Virus record (IMG/VR): IMGVR_UViG_3300010397_000012
Location: 1 to 56,846 of that record
Reading direction: 5' to 3' (one strand)
Origin: a virus
Length of the DNA: 56,846 bases
Shown: piece by piece, positions 1-10,377 of the stretch
Layout: each line of letters starts with the position of its first letter
How positions within the stretch are numbered: position 1 is the first letter of the stretch
Program-made: the position numbers and the translations under genes
The notes under the pieces: generated by a model
The model's database searches: none
What the model was told of the DNA's origin: nothing
Seen by the model: the letters and a program-made list of their open reading frames with translations, nothing else

Positions 1-123
1 CGGCACCAATACGCGGGCGGCGTTGCTGGTGCTGTGGAAGCGCAGCGCGACCGTGATCGAGAAGATCCTCGCCACAGGCACCGGGTCGAGTGGGTCGCCC
101 GCGACGATGGGCTATGAAGGCAC
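1..123. repeat. Terminal direct repeat, left copy
   Basis: These 123 bases are identical to positions 56724-56846. The reading frame of one gene continues correctly from the right end into the left end. The repeat is therefore an assembly overlap of a circular map rather than two separate loci. A true short terminal repeat of the packaged DNA cannot be excluded, but the site lies inside a structural gene, far from the terminase region. Confidence 0.93.
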
Positions 124-163
124 GATCAGCGCGGCAGACGTGACCGCCGCACGGAATAGCTAA
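1..163 (+). CDS. 3' part of origin-spanning structural gene
   Basis: This is the C-terminal end of the gene that starts at 56401. Joined across the circular junction the protein is 161 residues. It ends with TAA at 161-163, whose last A is the first base of the next ATG (TAATG overlap). I do not recognise the family. Its place at the head of the fibre operon suggests a minor virion protein. Confidence 0.8.
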   Translation, partial: GTNTRAALLVLWKRSATVIEKILATGTGSSGSPATMGYEGTISAADVTAARNS

Positions 164-687
164 TGGCCGCCGACTACAAGATCAAGTATCCGTCTGATTC
201 CGTCACGATCACCGCGACGGGGCTGGCGAGCCTCGGGAGCAGTTCCACATTCGTCGCGGGCTACGAACTCGACACGGTGAGCAACCGGACGAACGTCGAT
301 GTCACGCACCTGCTCAGCGGGAAGATCACGGTTGGCACCACGCCCACGATCAACACGCAGATCCAGATTTGGATGATCCCGGCGAAGTCCTACGCCTCTG
401 GCACGCCCGTGTGGCCGGATGTGTTTGACGGCACGGCGAGCGCCGAGACGGTGCAGAGTGCCGGGTCGCTCGCGGGCTACGGCGTGCTATTGAAGTCGAT
501 CCTCGTGGACGCGACGACCAGCAATCTGGCTTATGAGTTCTCCGAGATCGACCTCGCGGCTGCCAACGGCGGCTCGATGCCGTTCGACTATGTGATCTTC
601 GTGACGCACAACACGGGCGTGGCGCTCAACGCGACGGGTGGGAACCACACGATGACGTACACGCGCGTGCAGTACCAGAGCACCTAA
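163..687 (+). CDS. Putative virion protein, 174 aa
   Basis: Predicted to be mostly beta-strand, rich in Thr, Ser, Val and Gly, with no signal peptide or membrane segment. It is coupled to the previous gene by a TAATG overlap, and its TAA is followed directly by the GTG of the next gene. Composition and position just before the LamG-like protein and the collagen fibre suggest a tail-fibre or decoration protein. The family is not recognised by name. Confidence 0.6.
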   Translation: MAADYKIKYPSDSVTITATGLASLGSSSTFVAGYELDTVSNRTNVDVTHLLSGKITVGTTPTINTQIQIWMIPAKSYASGTPVWPDVFDGTASAETVQSAGSLAGYGVLLKSILVDATTSNLAYEFSEIDLAAANGGSMPFDYVIFVTHNTGVALNATGGNHTMTYTRVQYQST

Positions 688-1449
688 GTGCCGTCGATTC
701 TGATCCCTGGCCGTGCCGCAAGAGGGCAGAGACCGCCTTATGGTCGACCGCTCCTTAATCGTGACAGCCGTCAATTCGACGGCCTGCGGCGGCTGTGGTT
801 ATTCGGGACGGTGAATCCGAGCGAATACACGCTCGGACTTCCGGTAACGCTGAGCGGGCCTCCCGTGATGACGGCGATCGATCTCGGTGGCATGGCGGGA
901 TATTGCACGGGGGGAAACAGCTACGCCTACACGCAAGGCGAGGGCGTCTCGGCTAGCAATTGGAGCGTGCATCTCAGGTTTAAAGCGCTCGCGTGGCCGG
1001 GAGCCTTTACTACACTGTTTGACACCGCCAATCGCCACTTATCGCTGTTTATTGAGACGGCCGGGAACGTGAGCTTTCAGTCTGCCTCTCTGGGCGGACT
1101 GGACTCTGTGGCGACTGGATTTGCAGTGAACGTCTGGAACACCTTAACGGCGGTGATTGACGGCACGCGCACGTATGGCTACGTGAACGGGCGTCAGATC
1201 TCGTCGGTCGCAGTTCGGGGCGACCTCGGGCTCTCCGACGATTTGGTGTTTGGGGGAAACCCCAGTGGCGGCGGTTCGATGCCAGACATCGTGTATGAGC
1301 ACGCCAGGCTGTACGACCGATCACTGTCGCCAAATGAGGTCTGGACACTCGACGACCCCGCGACGCGCTGGGATCTCTACTGGGTGCCAGGGCGGCGCGT
1401 GTACTTCGATACCGGCGCGACATCGCAGCGTCGTTTCTATTTGGTGTGA
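688..1449 (+). CDS. LamG/concanavalin-like putative receptor-binding protein
   Basis: 253 residues, GTG start immediately after the upstream stop. Residues about 90-230 have the pattern of a LamG or concanavalin A-like jelly-roll: a WSVHLRFKA strand, a TLFDTANRHLSLFI segment, a WNTLTAVIDG strand, a VNGRQI turn and the closing ARLYDRSLSPNEV motif. Such domains bind carbohydrate and are common in phage adhesins. Lying between a beta-rich virion protein and the collagen-like fibre, it probably contacts host glycans. The domain call is by motif; the receptor role is inferred. Confidence 0.7.
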   Translation: MPSILIPGRAARGQRPPYGRPLLNRDSRQFDGLRRLWLFGTVNPSEYTLGLPVTLSGPPVMTAIDLGGMAGYCTGGNSYAYTQGEGVSASNWSVHLRFKALAWPGAFTTLFDTANRHLSLFIETAGNVSFQSASLGGLDSVATGFAVNVWNTLTAVIDGTRTYGYVNGRQISSVAVRGDLGLSDDLVFGGNPSGGGSMPDIVYEHARLYDRSLSPNEVWTLDDPATRWDLYWVPGRRVYFDTGATSQRRFYLV

Positions 1450-1460
1450 AGGGATAACCG

Positions 1461-4543
<3,083 letters not shown>

Positions 4544-4547
<4 letters not shown>

Positions 4548-5656
4548 ACATCCACCTTCTAAGTTTCCCCTCCGCGCCAACGACTGCGGCCTATTCGCTG
4601 TGTGGCTTCACGTCTGCGACGATCCGCTTCGCTAAGGTGCTGCGGCTGCTCGGGCACCACGTCACGCTCTACGCCTCTGAGCAGAACGAGGCACCATGCG
4701 CCGAGCTCGTGACGGTCATCACCAACGAGGAGCGTGAGACCATCCTCAACGGCGTGGAGTACCAGACGGCGCCGATGGTGCAGGCGTGCTATCCGCTGTG
4801 GGACTTGGCGAACAAACGCACGATCCGAGAGATCGCCAAACGCAAACAGCCGCACGACGTCATCTGCACGATCGGCGGGGCCGCCCATCAGCCTATTGCC
4901 GAGGCGCACACCGACCTGATGACGGTGGAGTTTTCGATCGGCTACTGCTCGAGCTTCGCCATCTATCGCGTGTACGAGTCGCACTACTGGCGTGGCGTGA
5001 CGCACGGGTTCCAGGTCCAGAAGCAGTTCAACGCCGAGGGCGGCGGTGACGGCCGGTTCTTTGACACAGTGATCCCGCTTTTCTTCGAGAAGGACGCCTT
5101 CCGGCCGCGCGTGAAGAAGGACCCGTTCGTCCTCTACGTCGGCCGACTCACGCCGAAGAAGGGCATCGCCATTGCGTGCGAGGCCGCCCACCGGGCTGGT
5201 GTGCCGTTGAAAATCATCGGCCACGGCGATCCGAAACTCATCACGCACGGCGCTGAGTATCTGGGAGCGCTGCCCGATTCTGAGCGCAACGAGTGGATGA
5301 GCCGTGCGACGGCGTTGCTGTGCCCGACGCTCTACGTCGAGCCGTTCGGTTCGGTAGCCGTCGAGGCGCAACTTGCGGCGACTCCAGTCATCAGCACGGA
5401 CTTCGGCGGCTTCGTGGAGACGGTGGAGCCCGGCAAAACTGGCTACCGCTGCAACTACCTCGGGGAGTTCGTCCAGGCGATCCACGACGCGCCATCGCTC
5501 GACCCGCGCTACATCCGCGCACGGGCGGAACGGCTGTACTCGCTTGAAGCCGTGGCACCGCAATACCAGGCGTACTTCGACCGGCTGTCGCTGCTGTGGG
5601 GTGATGGGTGGAACACGATCAACGCGACGTCGATGGCGATTGAGCAGGTGGCCTGA
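4544..5656 (+). CDS. GT4-type (GT-B fold) glycosyltransferase
   Basis: 370 residues, a normal size for GT4 enzymes. The C-terminal Rossmann half shows [12 protein letters not shown] (197-208) and the EX7E motif (E266-P-F-G-S-V-A-V-E274) that binds the nucleotide-sugar in retaining GT4 enzymes, followed by a PVISTDFGG loop. The N-terminal acceptor half is more divergent. Its ATG overlaps the stop of the collagen-like fibre gene (ATGA). That argues for co-production with the fibre and makes the Thr-rich collagen triplets a plausible acceptor; this last point is inference. Confidence 0.85.
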
Positions 5657-5850
5657 TGTTTGGTTCGAACGTGTTCGCAGGCGCGTATTTCGCGCAAGGG
5701 CCCGCCACGCTCACTGGCCCGCAGATTCTCTTTATGGCTGCGATCTTTGAGGCGCGGTCGTCGGATGTCTCGTTCACTGGACGGTCGGCCGGCGTGACCT
5801 TTGAGACGCTCGCTGCCGCAGTCACCTTTGCCCCGCTGCTTCTGGAGTAA
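5656..5850 (+). CDS. Small hypothetical protein, 64 aa
   Basis: Starts in a TGATG overlap with the glycosyltransferase stop. Hydrophobic and Ala/Phe-rich without a clear transmembrane helix; the alternating pattern SSDVSFTGRSAGVTFETL suggests beta strands. Probably a minor virion component of the fibre operon. Family not recognised. Confidence 0.55.
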   Translation: MFGSNVFAGAYFAQGPATLTGPQILFMAAIFEARSSDVSFTGRSAGVTFETLAAAVTFAPLLLE

Positions 5851-5852
5851 CC

Positions 5853-6194
5853 ATGCCTGCTCTTGACCGATGGAACGAGAACAGCACCGTCATTGTCAAC
5901 GCGGCCTTTGTCGACGAGGACGGGGCGCCTGTGACACCGAACGCCGCCAAGTATCGCGTCGATGATCACGCGAGCGAGACGGCGATCGTGGCCCTTACGG
6001 CAATTAGCCCGCTCTCGACGGCCGTCGACATTGAGATCCCAGGCTCCGCAAACAAGATGGTCGACACCACCAAACGCACTGAGGTCCGAAAGGTCACCGT
6101 GCAATTCACCTACGGATCCGGCCGGCGAGGGACGGCCGAGTACCGCTACGAGCTTGTCAATCTGCAGTTCGTGACCGCGACGCTGGTACCGTGA
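5853..6194 (+). CDS. Hypothetical phage protein, 113 aa
   Basis: Begins with ALDRWNENSTVIVNAAFVDEDG. The pattern of short beta strands (VTPNAAKYRVDD, then a KVTVQFTYGSG strand) looks like an immunoglobulin-like small domain of the kind found beside phage tail genes. Two bases separate it from the upstream stop. No catalytic motif is visible. Confidence 0.55.
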   Translation: MPALDRWNENSTVIVNAAFVDEDGAPVTPNAAKYRVDDHASETAIVALTAISPLSTAVDIEIPGSANKMVDTTKRTEVRKVTVQFTYGSGRRGTAEYRYELVNLQFVTATLVP

Positions 6195-6355
6195 CCGACG
6201 CAACGACCTGTCAGAACTGCGCGTCGTTCAAGCAGCGGTGGAAGGACGGATCCGGCTTCTGCTGGCATCTCCACCTGCCGCGGCACGCCGATCAGCCGAT
6301 CTGTGAGGCGTTCGCGCCGAAGGTGATCAAAGTCAACTGGCCGACGAGCCCTTGA
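6191..6355 (+). CDS. Small four-cysteine protein, 54 aa
   Basis: GTG start overlapping the upstream TGA (GTGA). The peptide has CQNC near residue 7, then FCWHLHLP and ICEAFAPK, a Cys-x2-Cys...Cys...Cys pattern typical of small metal-binding phage proteins of unknown role. It is the last gene of the fibre operon; transcription from the other strand converges just downstream. Confidence 0.55.
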   Translation: MTDATTCQNCASFKQRWKDGSGFCWHLHLPRHADQPICEAFAPKVIKVNWPTSP

Positions 6356-6400
6356 GCTTGTCCAGGTAGTTCGCCCACTGCTGAACCATCTCGGCCCGAG

Positions 6401-6565
6401 TCAGGACGCCAGTGCGCGCTCGCGCAAATACGCCGAGAGCGACTGGTGATCCGCTGCGGCTTTTAGGGCTTCCAACTCGGCGTCACAGAAGCGCACCATG
6501 ACCGCATGCCGCAACTTGAGGGCAACTGGTTTTGGCTTCGGGCCGGTTTTCTTGCCTTTCCTCAT
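6401..6565 (-). CDS. Ribbon-helix-helix DNA-binding protein, putative repressor
   Basis: 54 residues, the only convincing minus-strand gene. A basic N-terminus (RKGKKTGPKPKP) precedes VMVRFCDAELEALKAAADHQ and SLSAYLRERAL. This is the strand, helix 1, turn, helix 2 pattern of RHH regulators. It diverges from the early operon, with 84 bp between the two ATGs. That is where a phage repressor or early switch would sit. RHH proteins bind short repeats as dimers, and two TCGTAAC copies (6591-6597 and 6623-6629) lie in the divergent region. The RHH call is by pattern; the repressor role is inferred. Confidence 0.7.
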   Translation of the reverse strand: MRKGKKTGPKPKPVALKLRHAVMVRFCDAELEALKAAADHQSLSAYLRERALAS

Positions 6566-6613
6566 GGCTTGCCTAGCTTATCATAATTATTCGTAACCCC
6601 GGTTGCTTTTCGC

Positions 6614-6642
6614 TTGCAATCGTCGTAACTCATGTTTATAGT
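6614..6642 (+). promoter_or_regulatory. Early promoter, sigma70-like, divergent control region
   Basis: TTGCAA (6614-6619) and TATAGT (6637-6642) are separated by 17 bp. Exactly 7 nt lie between the -10 box and the ATG at 6650, so the transcript would begin at or next to the start codon. A TCGTAAC motif sits in the spacer (6623-6629) and another at 6591-6597 towards the RHH gene. Possible minus-strand -10 boxes lie at 6580-6591 without a good -35. Confidence 0.55.
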
Positions 6643-6649
6643 CTCACTC

Positions 6650-6817
6650 ATGGCAACCACACAGACCGCAGCCGCCGTGATTTCCGCCCGTATCCTGGCC
6701 CTCGTCGCTTCCGGCGTTGATGTCATTGACGCCATGAAAGCGGTCTGCGGCAAGGAGGCCACCGAGGCCATGATTGAAAGCCTCTACACCGAACTGCGCC
6801 AGAAGGGAGGCCGGTAA
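6650..6817 (+). CDS. First gene of the early operon, 55 aa
   Basis: I prefer the ATG at 6650 over an in-frame ATG at 6632, because 6632 lies upstream of the -10 box. The product (ATTQTAAAVISARILALVAS...) is an alpha-helical small protein without a recognised domain. It is coupled to the next gene by a TAATG overlap. No Shine-Dalgarno sequence can be present if the mRNA is leaderless as predicted. Confidence 0.55.
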   Translation: MATTQTAAAVISARILALVASGVDVIDAMKAVCGKEATEAMIESLYTELRQKGGR

Positions 6818-7035
6818 TGTTCGCTGTTCCCTACGGCACCGTCGCCCAATCTCTGACCGACATCGGCGCCTGCGATACCGCGCAAGTCATCGCCGACCGA
6901 AACGGCGCCCCGGTCGCAATTGTGATGGACGCTAATGGCTACTTCCTGTTGGAGCAGCCAGACGACATGGACACCGCGTGCGAGTGGGGCTGGACGCTCT
7001 ACGCGGTGGTGGACCCGACCGAGGCCGAAGCGTGA
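6817..7035 (+). CDS. Small hypothetical early protein, 72 aa
   Basis: Preceded by a good Shine-Dalgarno site (GGGAGG at 6805-6810). The product has VIADRNGAPVAIVMDANGYFLLEQ, suggesting a small alpha/beta domain, and an acidic C-terminus. Family not recognised. Its stop overlaps the GTG of the next gene. Confidence 0.55.
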   Translation: MFAVPYGTVAQSLTDIGACDTAQVIADRNGAPVAIVMDANGYFLLEQPDDMDTACEWGWTLYAVVDPTEAEA

Positions 7036-7124
7036 CCGCCGCTATGACGGACTGGCTGATCGTGCTCTGCGTGTTCGTTGCCGCCCTGACGCTCGCGGCC
7101 TTCGTGGAGGAAGTCACCCGATGA
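7032..7124 (+). CDS. Tiny single-span membrane protein, 30 aa
   Basis: GTGA overlap with the previous stop. Residues about 6-25 (TDWLIVLCVFVAALTLAAF) form one hydrophobic helix, followed by EEVTR. Paired with the next tiny membrane protein by ATGA overlap. Function unknown; early position argues against a holin role. Confidence 0.45.
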   Translation: MTAAMTDWLIVLCVFVAALTLAAFVEEVTR

Positions 7125-7219
7125 CCGTGCTCTGGGCCGTTGCCGACGTGGCGTTGCTCTTGGCCTTTGGCGTGGCGGCGATGACGCTGGTGGCCATGTT
7201 CATCACCGGAGAGGACTAA
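7121..7219 (+). CDS. Tiny single-span membrane protein, 32 aa
   Basis: Starts in the ATGA overlap with the preceding gene. Nearly the whole peptide is hydrophobic (LWAVADVALLLAFGVAAMTL) and ends in TGED. Together with the preceding 30-residue product it could form a small membrane complex. Function unknown. Confidence 0.45.
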   Translation: MTVLWAVADVALLLAFGVAAMTLVAMFITGED

Positions 7220-7222
7220 CCC

Positions 7223-7378
7223 ATGACCCAAGTCGAAGCGCGCAAGGTTGGCATCCGTGAACTCCTGCGCCGGTTGCAGGAAGCCCAAGAGGATCTCCGC
7301 GCGTGCCAGGAACAGCGGGATCTGTTGCTCCAGCAGTTGGCCGAGACGCGGCGGCGACGGCTCGTGTTAGCGGCGTGA
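7223..7378 (+). CDS. Short coiled-coil protein, 51 aa
   Basis: Highly charged heptad-like helix (ELLRRLQEAQEDLRACQEQR) predicted as one coiled coil. No enzymatic motif. Starts 3 nt after the previous stop, with GGAGAGGA upstream as ribosome binding site. Confidence 0.5.
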   Translation: MTQVEARKVGIRELLRRLQEAQEDLRACQEQRDLLLQQLAETRRRRLVLAA

Positions 7379-7386
7379 ATGAAGAA

Positions 7387-7410
7387 GGCCCGCCGCTGGA
7401 ACGGCAGGCC
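7387..7410 (+). other. Stem-loop between early genes
   Basis: GGCCCGCCG (7387-7395) pairs with CGGCAGGCC (7402-7410) with one mismatch, around the loop CTGGAA. No T-run follows on the + strand, so it is more likely an mRNA processing or stabilising hairpin than an intrinsic terminator. Confidence 0.45.
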
Positions 7411-7434
7411 CAAACGAGAGAGTGAGGTTTCGAG

Positions 7435-7932
7435 ATGAGTGTAGTTGCAATGCCCACAAAACCGCAACCCGTGAAACGTGTCGGGCTCGCGCTGGAGTAC
7501 CTGAACCGCTGGCCTGAGCCCTTGCGTCCTACGGGCTACATCGCATGGGGCGACGATCTCACGCTCGGCCTCATGGACGGCTCATCGCCGACGACCGTGA
7601 CGATCTTCTGCGGATCGATCGAGTCACATCTGGCCGAGGGCGCTGTGTTCAGCCTGATCCAGAAGCTCTACCGGACCGACGACATTGACTGCTTTCTCGA
7701 CCGCTATGACGTGTGCGTGGCGCGCGAGCGCGACACGGTGCCGGCGGCGGTGTATGTGCAGCACCACCGGCACACCGATCCAGCGTTCAGCGTGCTCGCC
7801 CTCTACACGTTCGCGCAAGCCATCTTGGACTACGCGTGCGGGAAAGAGGACTACAACGGGCAGATCGAACGGCTGAAGGCGACGATCCACGCGATCGAAT
7901 CCGAGCGCGACGGAAAGGCGGTGCGGGCATGA
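7435..7932 (+). CDS. Hypothetical protein upstream of ERF, 165 aa
   Basis: Soluble alpha/beta protein with several Trp and Tyr residues in the N-terminal half and a charged C-terminal helix (GQIERLKATIHAIESERDG). GAGAGTGAGG upstream serves as ribosome binding site. Its TGA overlaps the ATG of the ERF gene, linking it to the recombination module. Family not recognised. Confidence 0.55.
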   Translation: MSVVAMPTKPQPVKRVGLALEYLNRWPEPLRPTGYIAWGDDLTLGLMDGSSPTTVTIFCGSIESHLAEGAVFSLIQKLYRTDDIDCFLDRYDVCVARERDTVPAAVYVQHHRHTDPAFSVLALYTFAQAILDYACGKEDYNGQIERLKATIHAIESERDGKAVRA

Positions 7933-8528
7933 CGACCAGCGAAACCATCAACGAACTCGCCGCCGCTCTAGCGAAGGCTCAGATCGAAATGACCGGGGCT
8001 AAGAAGGACAGCACCAACCCGCACTTCAAGTCGGCGTATGCGGACCTGGCGTCCGTGCGCGACGCGGCCAAGCCGCTCGCATCTCACGGTATCGCGGTCA
8101 TTCAGTCCTGCCGCATGGCGACCACCGAGGCCGGCCAGATGGTCGCGGAAGTCGAGACGCGGCTCGTCCATGCGTCCGGCCAGTGGATGGCCGACACGCT
8201 GGCGGTGCCGGTGTCGAAACCGGACGCGCAGGGCATCGGCTCGGCCATTACCTACGGCCGGCGTTACTCGCTCGCCGCGTTCGCGGGGATTGCCCCGGCC
8301 GACGACGACGGCGAAGCGGCAGTCGGGCGCTCGGCTGGACCGATGCCGGTGGTCACGCCGAAAGAGCCCCAGGGCTTCCAAGACTGGCTGGACGATCTCC
8401 GCGCCAGTTCCACGGACGGCAAGGAAGCACTGCGTCAGGCGTGGAAGGACTCTCCGGCCCAGATGAAGAACTACTACATGGCGACCAATCCAAAGTGGGC
8501 CGACACGCTGAAAGGCTGGACCTCGTGA
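7929..8528 (+). CDS. erf: ERF-family single-strand annealing protein
   Basis: 199 residues. ERF proteins bind single-stranded DNA in rings and anneal complementary strands in phage recombination. The diagnostic ERF signatures are present: NPHFKSAYADLASV near residue 32, GIAVIQSC near 56, and GSAITYGRRYSLAAFAGIAP near 105 followed by an acidic ADDDGEA. The C-terminal part (FQDWLDDLRASS...) is a helical tail, possibly contacting other replication proteins. It is translationally coupled (GTGA) to the YqaJ exonuclease gene, the usual exonuclease plus annealase pair. The ATG at 7929 overlaps the upstream stop and fits the family start. Confidence 0.93.
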   Translation: MTTSETINELAAALAKAQIEMTGAKKDSTNPHFKSAYADLASVRDAAKPLASHGIAVIQSCRMATTEAGQMVAEVETRLVHASGQWMADTLAVPVSKPDAQGIGSAITYGRRYSLAAFAGIAPADDDGEAAVGRSAGPMPVVTPKEPQGFQDWLDDLRASSTDGKEALRQAWKDSPAQMKNYYMATNPKWADTLKGWTS

Positions 8529-9169
8529 AGATTCACACGATGCCCCAACGGTCGCCTGAGTGGTTTCAGGCACGGGCGGGCTTACTCACCGGGTCGGCGG
8601 CGGGCGACATGTTGGCGACCATAAAGACCGGGGAAGCCGCAGCCCGTCGTGACCTCCGCACGCGCCTCGTCACCGAGCGGCTGACGAACAGCCCGCAGGA
8701 GGACACGTTCATCAACGCGGCGATACAGCGCGGAATTGACTGCGAGCCGTTGGCGCTCCAAGCCTACGCGCGGATCACGGGCGAACTCCCCGAACTGGCC
8801 GGGTTCTGCGCGCACGACACCATCCTGGCGGGCTGTTCACCGGATGCCCACGTCGGCGACTGGCACACGCTCGTCAGCCTCAAGTGCCCGAAGTCGAGCA
8901 CGCATCTCGGCTACATCAAGGCCGGGACATTCCCGAGCACCTACGAACCGCAGATGCTCCACGAACTCTGGATCACCGGCGCGCGGGCCTACGACTTCCT
9001 GTCGTGGGATGACCGTTTCCCTGAGCGGCTGCAGACGTTCCATGTGCGCGTGTTGCGCGACGACGCCAAGGTGGACGCCTACGCCGCGAAGGCGATGGCG
9101 TTCCTCGATGAAGTCCAGTTGGAAACCGACGGCCTGCTCGGGTGGGACGTCATGAAGGAGTCCGCGTGA
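8525..9169 (+). CDS. YqaJ / lambda-exonuclease-type recombination nuclease
   Basis: 214 residues, GTG start. Family hallmarks: QRSPEWFQARAGLLTGS at the N-terminus, IQRGIDCEPLALQAY in the middle, then GCSPDAHVGD and LVSLKCPKS, followed by PQMLHELWITGARAYDFLSWD. Lambda exonuclease family members degrade one strand of duplex DNA and hand the other to the annealing protein. In the PD-(D/E)XK core the residue two before the catalytic Lys is Ser (SLK) where lambda exonuclease has Glu (ELK), so metal binding may be completed by another residue. I believe a subfamily shares this form. It overlaps ERF upstream and the HNH gene downstream. Confidence 0.88.
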   Translation: MKIHTMPQRSPEWFQARAGLLTGSAAGDMLATIKTGEAAARRDLRTRLVTERLTNSPQEDTFINAAIQRGIDCEPLALQAYARITGELPELAGFCAHDTILAGCSPDAHVGDWHTLVSLKCPKSSTHLGYIKAGTFPSTYEPQMLHELWITGARAYDFLSWDDRFPERLQTFHVRVLRDDAKVDAYAAKAMAFLDEVQLETDGLLGWDVMKESA

Positions 9170-9759
9170 AGCGGCCGACCGAGCGCCCGTGCCGGTGTTG
9201 CGGGCGCATTTTCTCGTCCGTTGTTGCCGAGTCGTCGCTGTGTTCTCGGTCGTGCGTGAACCGGCTGCGGAAGCTGCCCACGCCTGATCAGAGATTCTGG
9301 CGGAAGGTTGATCGGCGCGGCGTTGACGAGTGCTGGCCGTGGTTGGGTGGAACATCACACGACGGACGTGGCCGGATGCTTTGGACGGACGGGCATCAGT
9401 GGTCCGCTCCGAGAATTGCGTGGGCGCTGGAGTTCGGCTCACCGGCCGAGCGGTCCTTGCACGTCTGCCACACCTGCGACAACCCGAATTGCTGCAACCC
9501 GAAGCACCTATGGCTCGGCACGTCGCGCGACAACGTGGCTGACCGGGACCACAAGAACAGAACCTCAAAAGGCCAAGCGCACTACTGCGCGAAGCTGACG
9601 CCTGAGCAGGTTCTCGACATCTTCTCATCCCCTGATGGGCCGTCCGCTTTGGCGAGAAAGTACGGCGTGAGCGCCAGCGTGACGTCGGCTATCAGGCTCG
9701 GCAAGAAATGGCGACACGTTACGCAGCATGGAGGTTCAGTTGGCTTATCAGAAGGATGA
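9166..9759 (+). CDS. HNH homing-type endonuclease with N-terminal zinc finger
   Basis: About 197 residues from the GTG at 9166, which overlaps the exonuclease stop. The N-terminus has a CRCCG...CSRSC zinc-ribbon. The centre has DECWPWLGG, then HVCHTCDNPNCCNPKHLWLG and NVADRDHKNR, the HNH_3 pattern of free-standing phage homing endonucleases. The C-terminus (SALARKYGVSASVTSAI) is a helix-turn-helix DNA-reading element. It interrupts the recombination module and overlaps the next gene by about 20 nt, as expected for a selfish insertion between essential genes. Confidence 0.85.
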   Translation: MKRPTERPCRCCGRIFSSVVAESSLCSRSCVNRLRKLPTPDQRFWRKVDRRGVDECWPWLGGTSHDGRGRMLWTDGHQWSAPRIAWALEFGSPAERSLHVCHTCDNPNCCNPKHLWLGTSRDNVADRDHKNRTSKGQAHYCAKLTPEQVLDIFSSPDGPSALARKYGVSASVTSAIRLGKKWRHVTQHGGSVGLSEG

Positions 9760-9952
9760 CTCAGAGCTTGGTGCCTTGTGGGTAAAAAGCAGCGCCAAGG
9801 GGCCGTATATGACCGGCGAGATCAACGGCGTCAAAGTGGTGTGTTTCCCCGCGAAGAAGTCCAGTGACAAGTCGCCTGACTGGCGCGTCCTGAAGTCGAA
9901 GCCGCTCGCTGGCACCGCGCCCGCAGAGCCCCGTGGCGGTGACTGGGAATGA
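9740..9952 (+). CDS. Small conserved protein of the recombination module, 70 aa
   Basis: I choose the TTG at 9740 rather than the ATG at 9728. A perfect GGAGG (9730-9734) lies 5 nt before the TTG, and the product then begins MAYQKDDSELGALWVK, which looks like a natural N-terminus. The body (YMTGEINGVKVVCFPAKK, SPDWRVLKSKP) resembles small DUF736-like beta-barrel phage proteins often found near ERF or exonuclease genes. The role is unknown. The overlap with the HNH gene may reflect homing-endonuclease insertion. Confidence 0.65.
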   Translation: MAYQKDDSELGALWVKSSAKGPYMTGEINGVKVVCFPAKKSSDKSPDWRVLKSKPLAGTAPAEPRGGDWE

Positions 9953-10377
9953 TCTTCCAGGCGTTCTGCGACGACGACGCCCACTTCGCGCTGGACAACC
10001 GGCCGGCGTGGCTCGCGTTCCTCGGCACGGTGCGCGGTTCCGAGTTGACCGTGACCGTGGAGAAGAAGTCGCGGAAGCGGAGCGTCGTCCAGAACGCCTG
10101 GCTGTGGGGTGTGGCCTATCCGCTGATCGCGGAGTCGATCGGCTACGACCACCACGAGCACGAGCATCTGCACTACGACTTGCTGGCTGTGCGGTTCGGC
10201 ACGAAGGCCGTGACGCCGCTCGTTGACGGAGCGCCGCCGCGCATCGTGCCTAAGCAGACCAGCGCCGGCCTCACGACAAAAGAGTTCAGCGAATACATGG
10301 AATGGCTGGTGCGGTTCGCCGCGGAGAAGTTCTCCGTCGTGCTGCCGCTACCGGACGAGAAACGAGAGGCCGCGTGA
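9949..10377 (+). CDS. NinB-like recombination protein
   Basis: 142 residues. Recognisable blocks are ELTVTVEKKSRKRSVVQNAW, LWGVAYPLIAESIGY, and the C-terminal LTTKEFSEYMEWLVRFAAEK. NinB (lambda Orf) and relatives share the pattern of a basic RS-x-x-QN-x-x-W segment, a replaced middle and a TT-x-EF helix. NinB helps recombinases load by binding single-stranded DNA and SSB. Its presence directly after ERF and the exonuclease supports the role. The assignment is by pattern only. Confidence 0.6.
   Translation: MIFQAFCDDDAHFALDNRPAWLAFLGTVRGSELTVTVEKKSRKRSVVQNAWLWGVAYPLIAESIGYDHHEHEHLHYDLLAVRFGTKAVTPLVDGAPPRIVPKQTSAGLTTKEFSEYMEWLVRFAAEKFSVVLPLPDEKREAA

Noticed and set aside
7379-7438. 19-codon ORF (KKARRWNGRPKRESEVSR)
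   Set aside because: It coincides with a hairpin and overlaps the ribosome binding site of the next gene; no evidence that it is translated.
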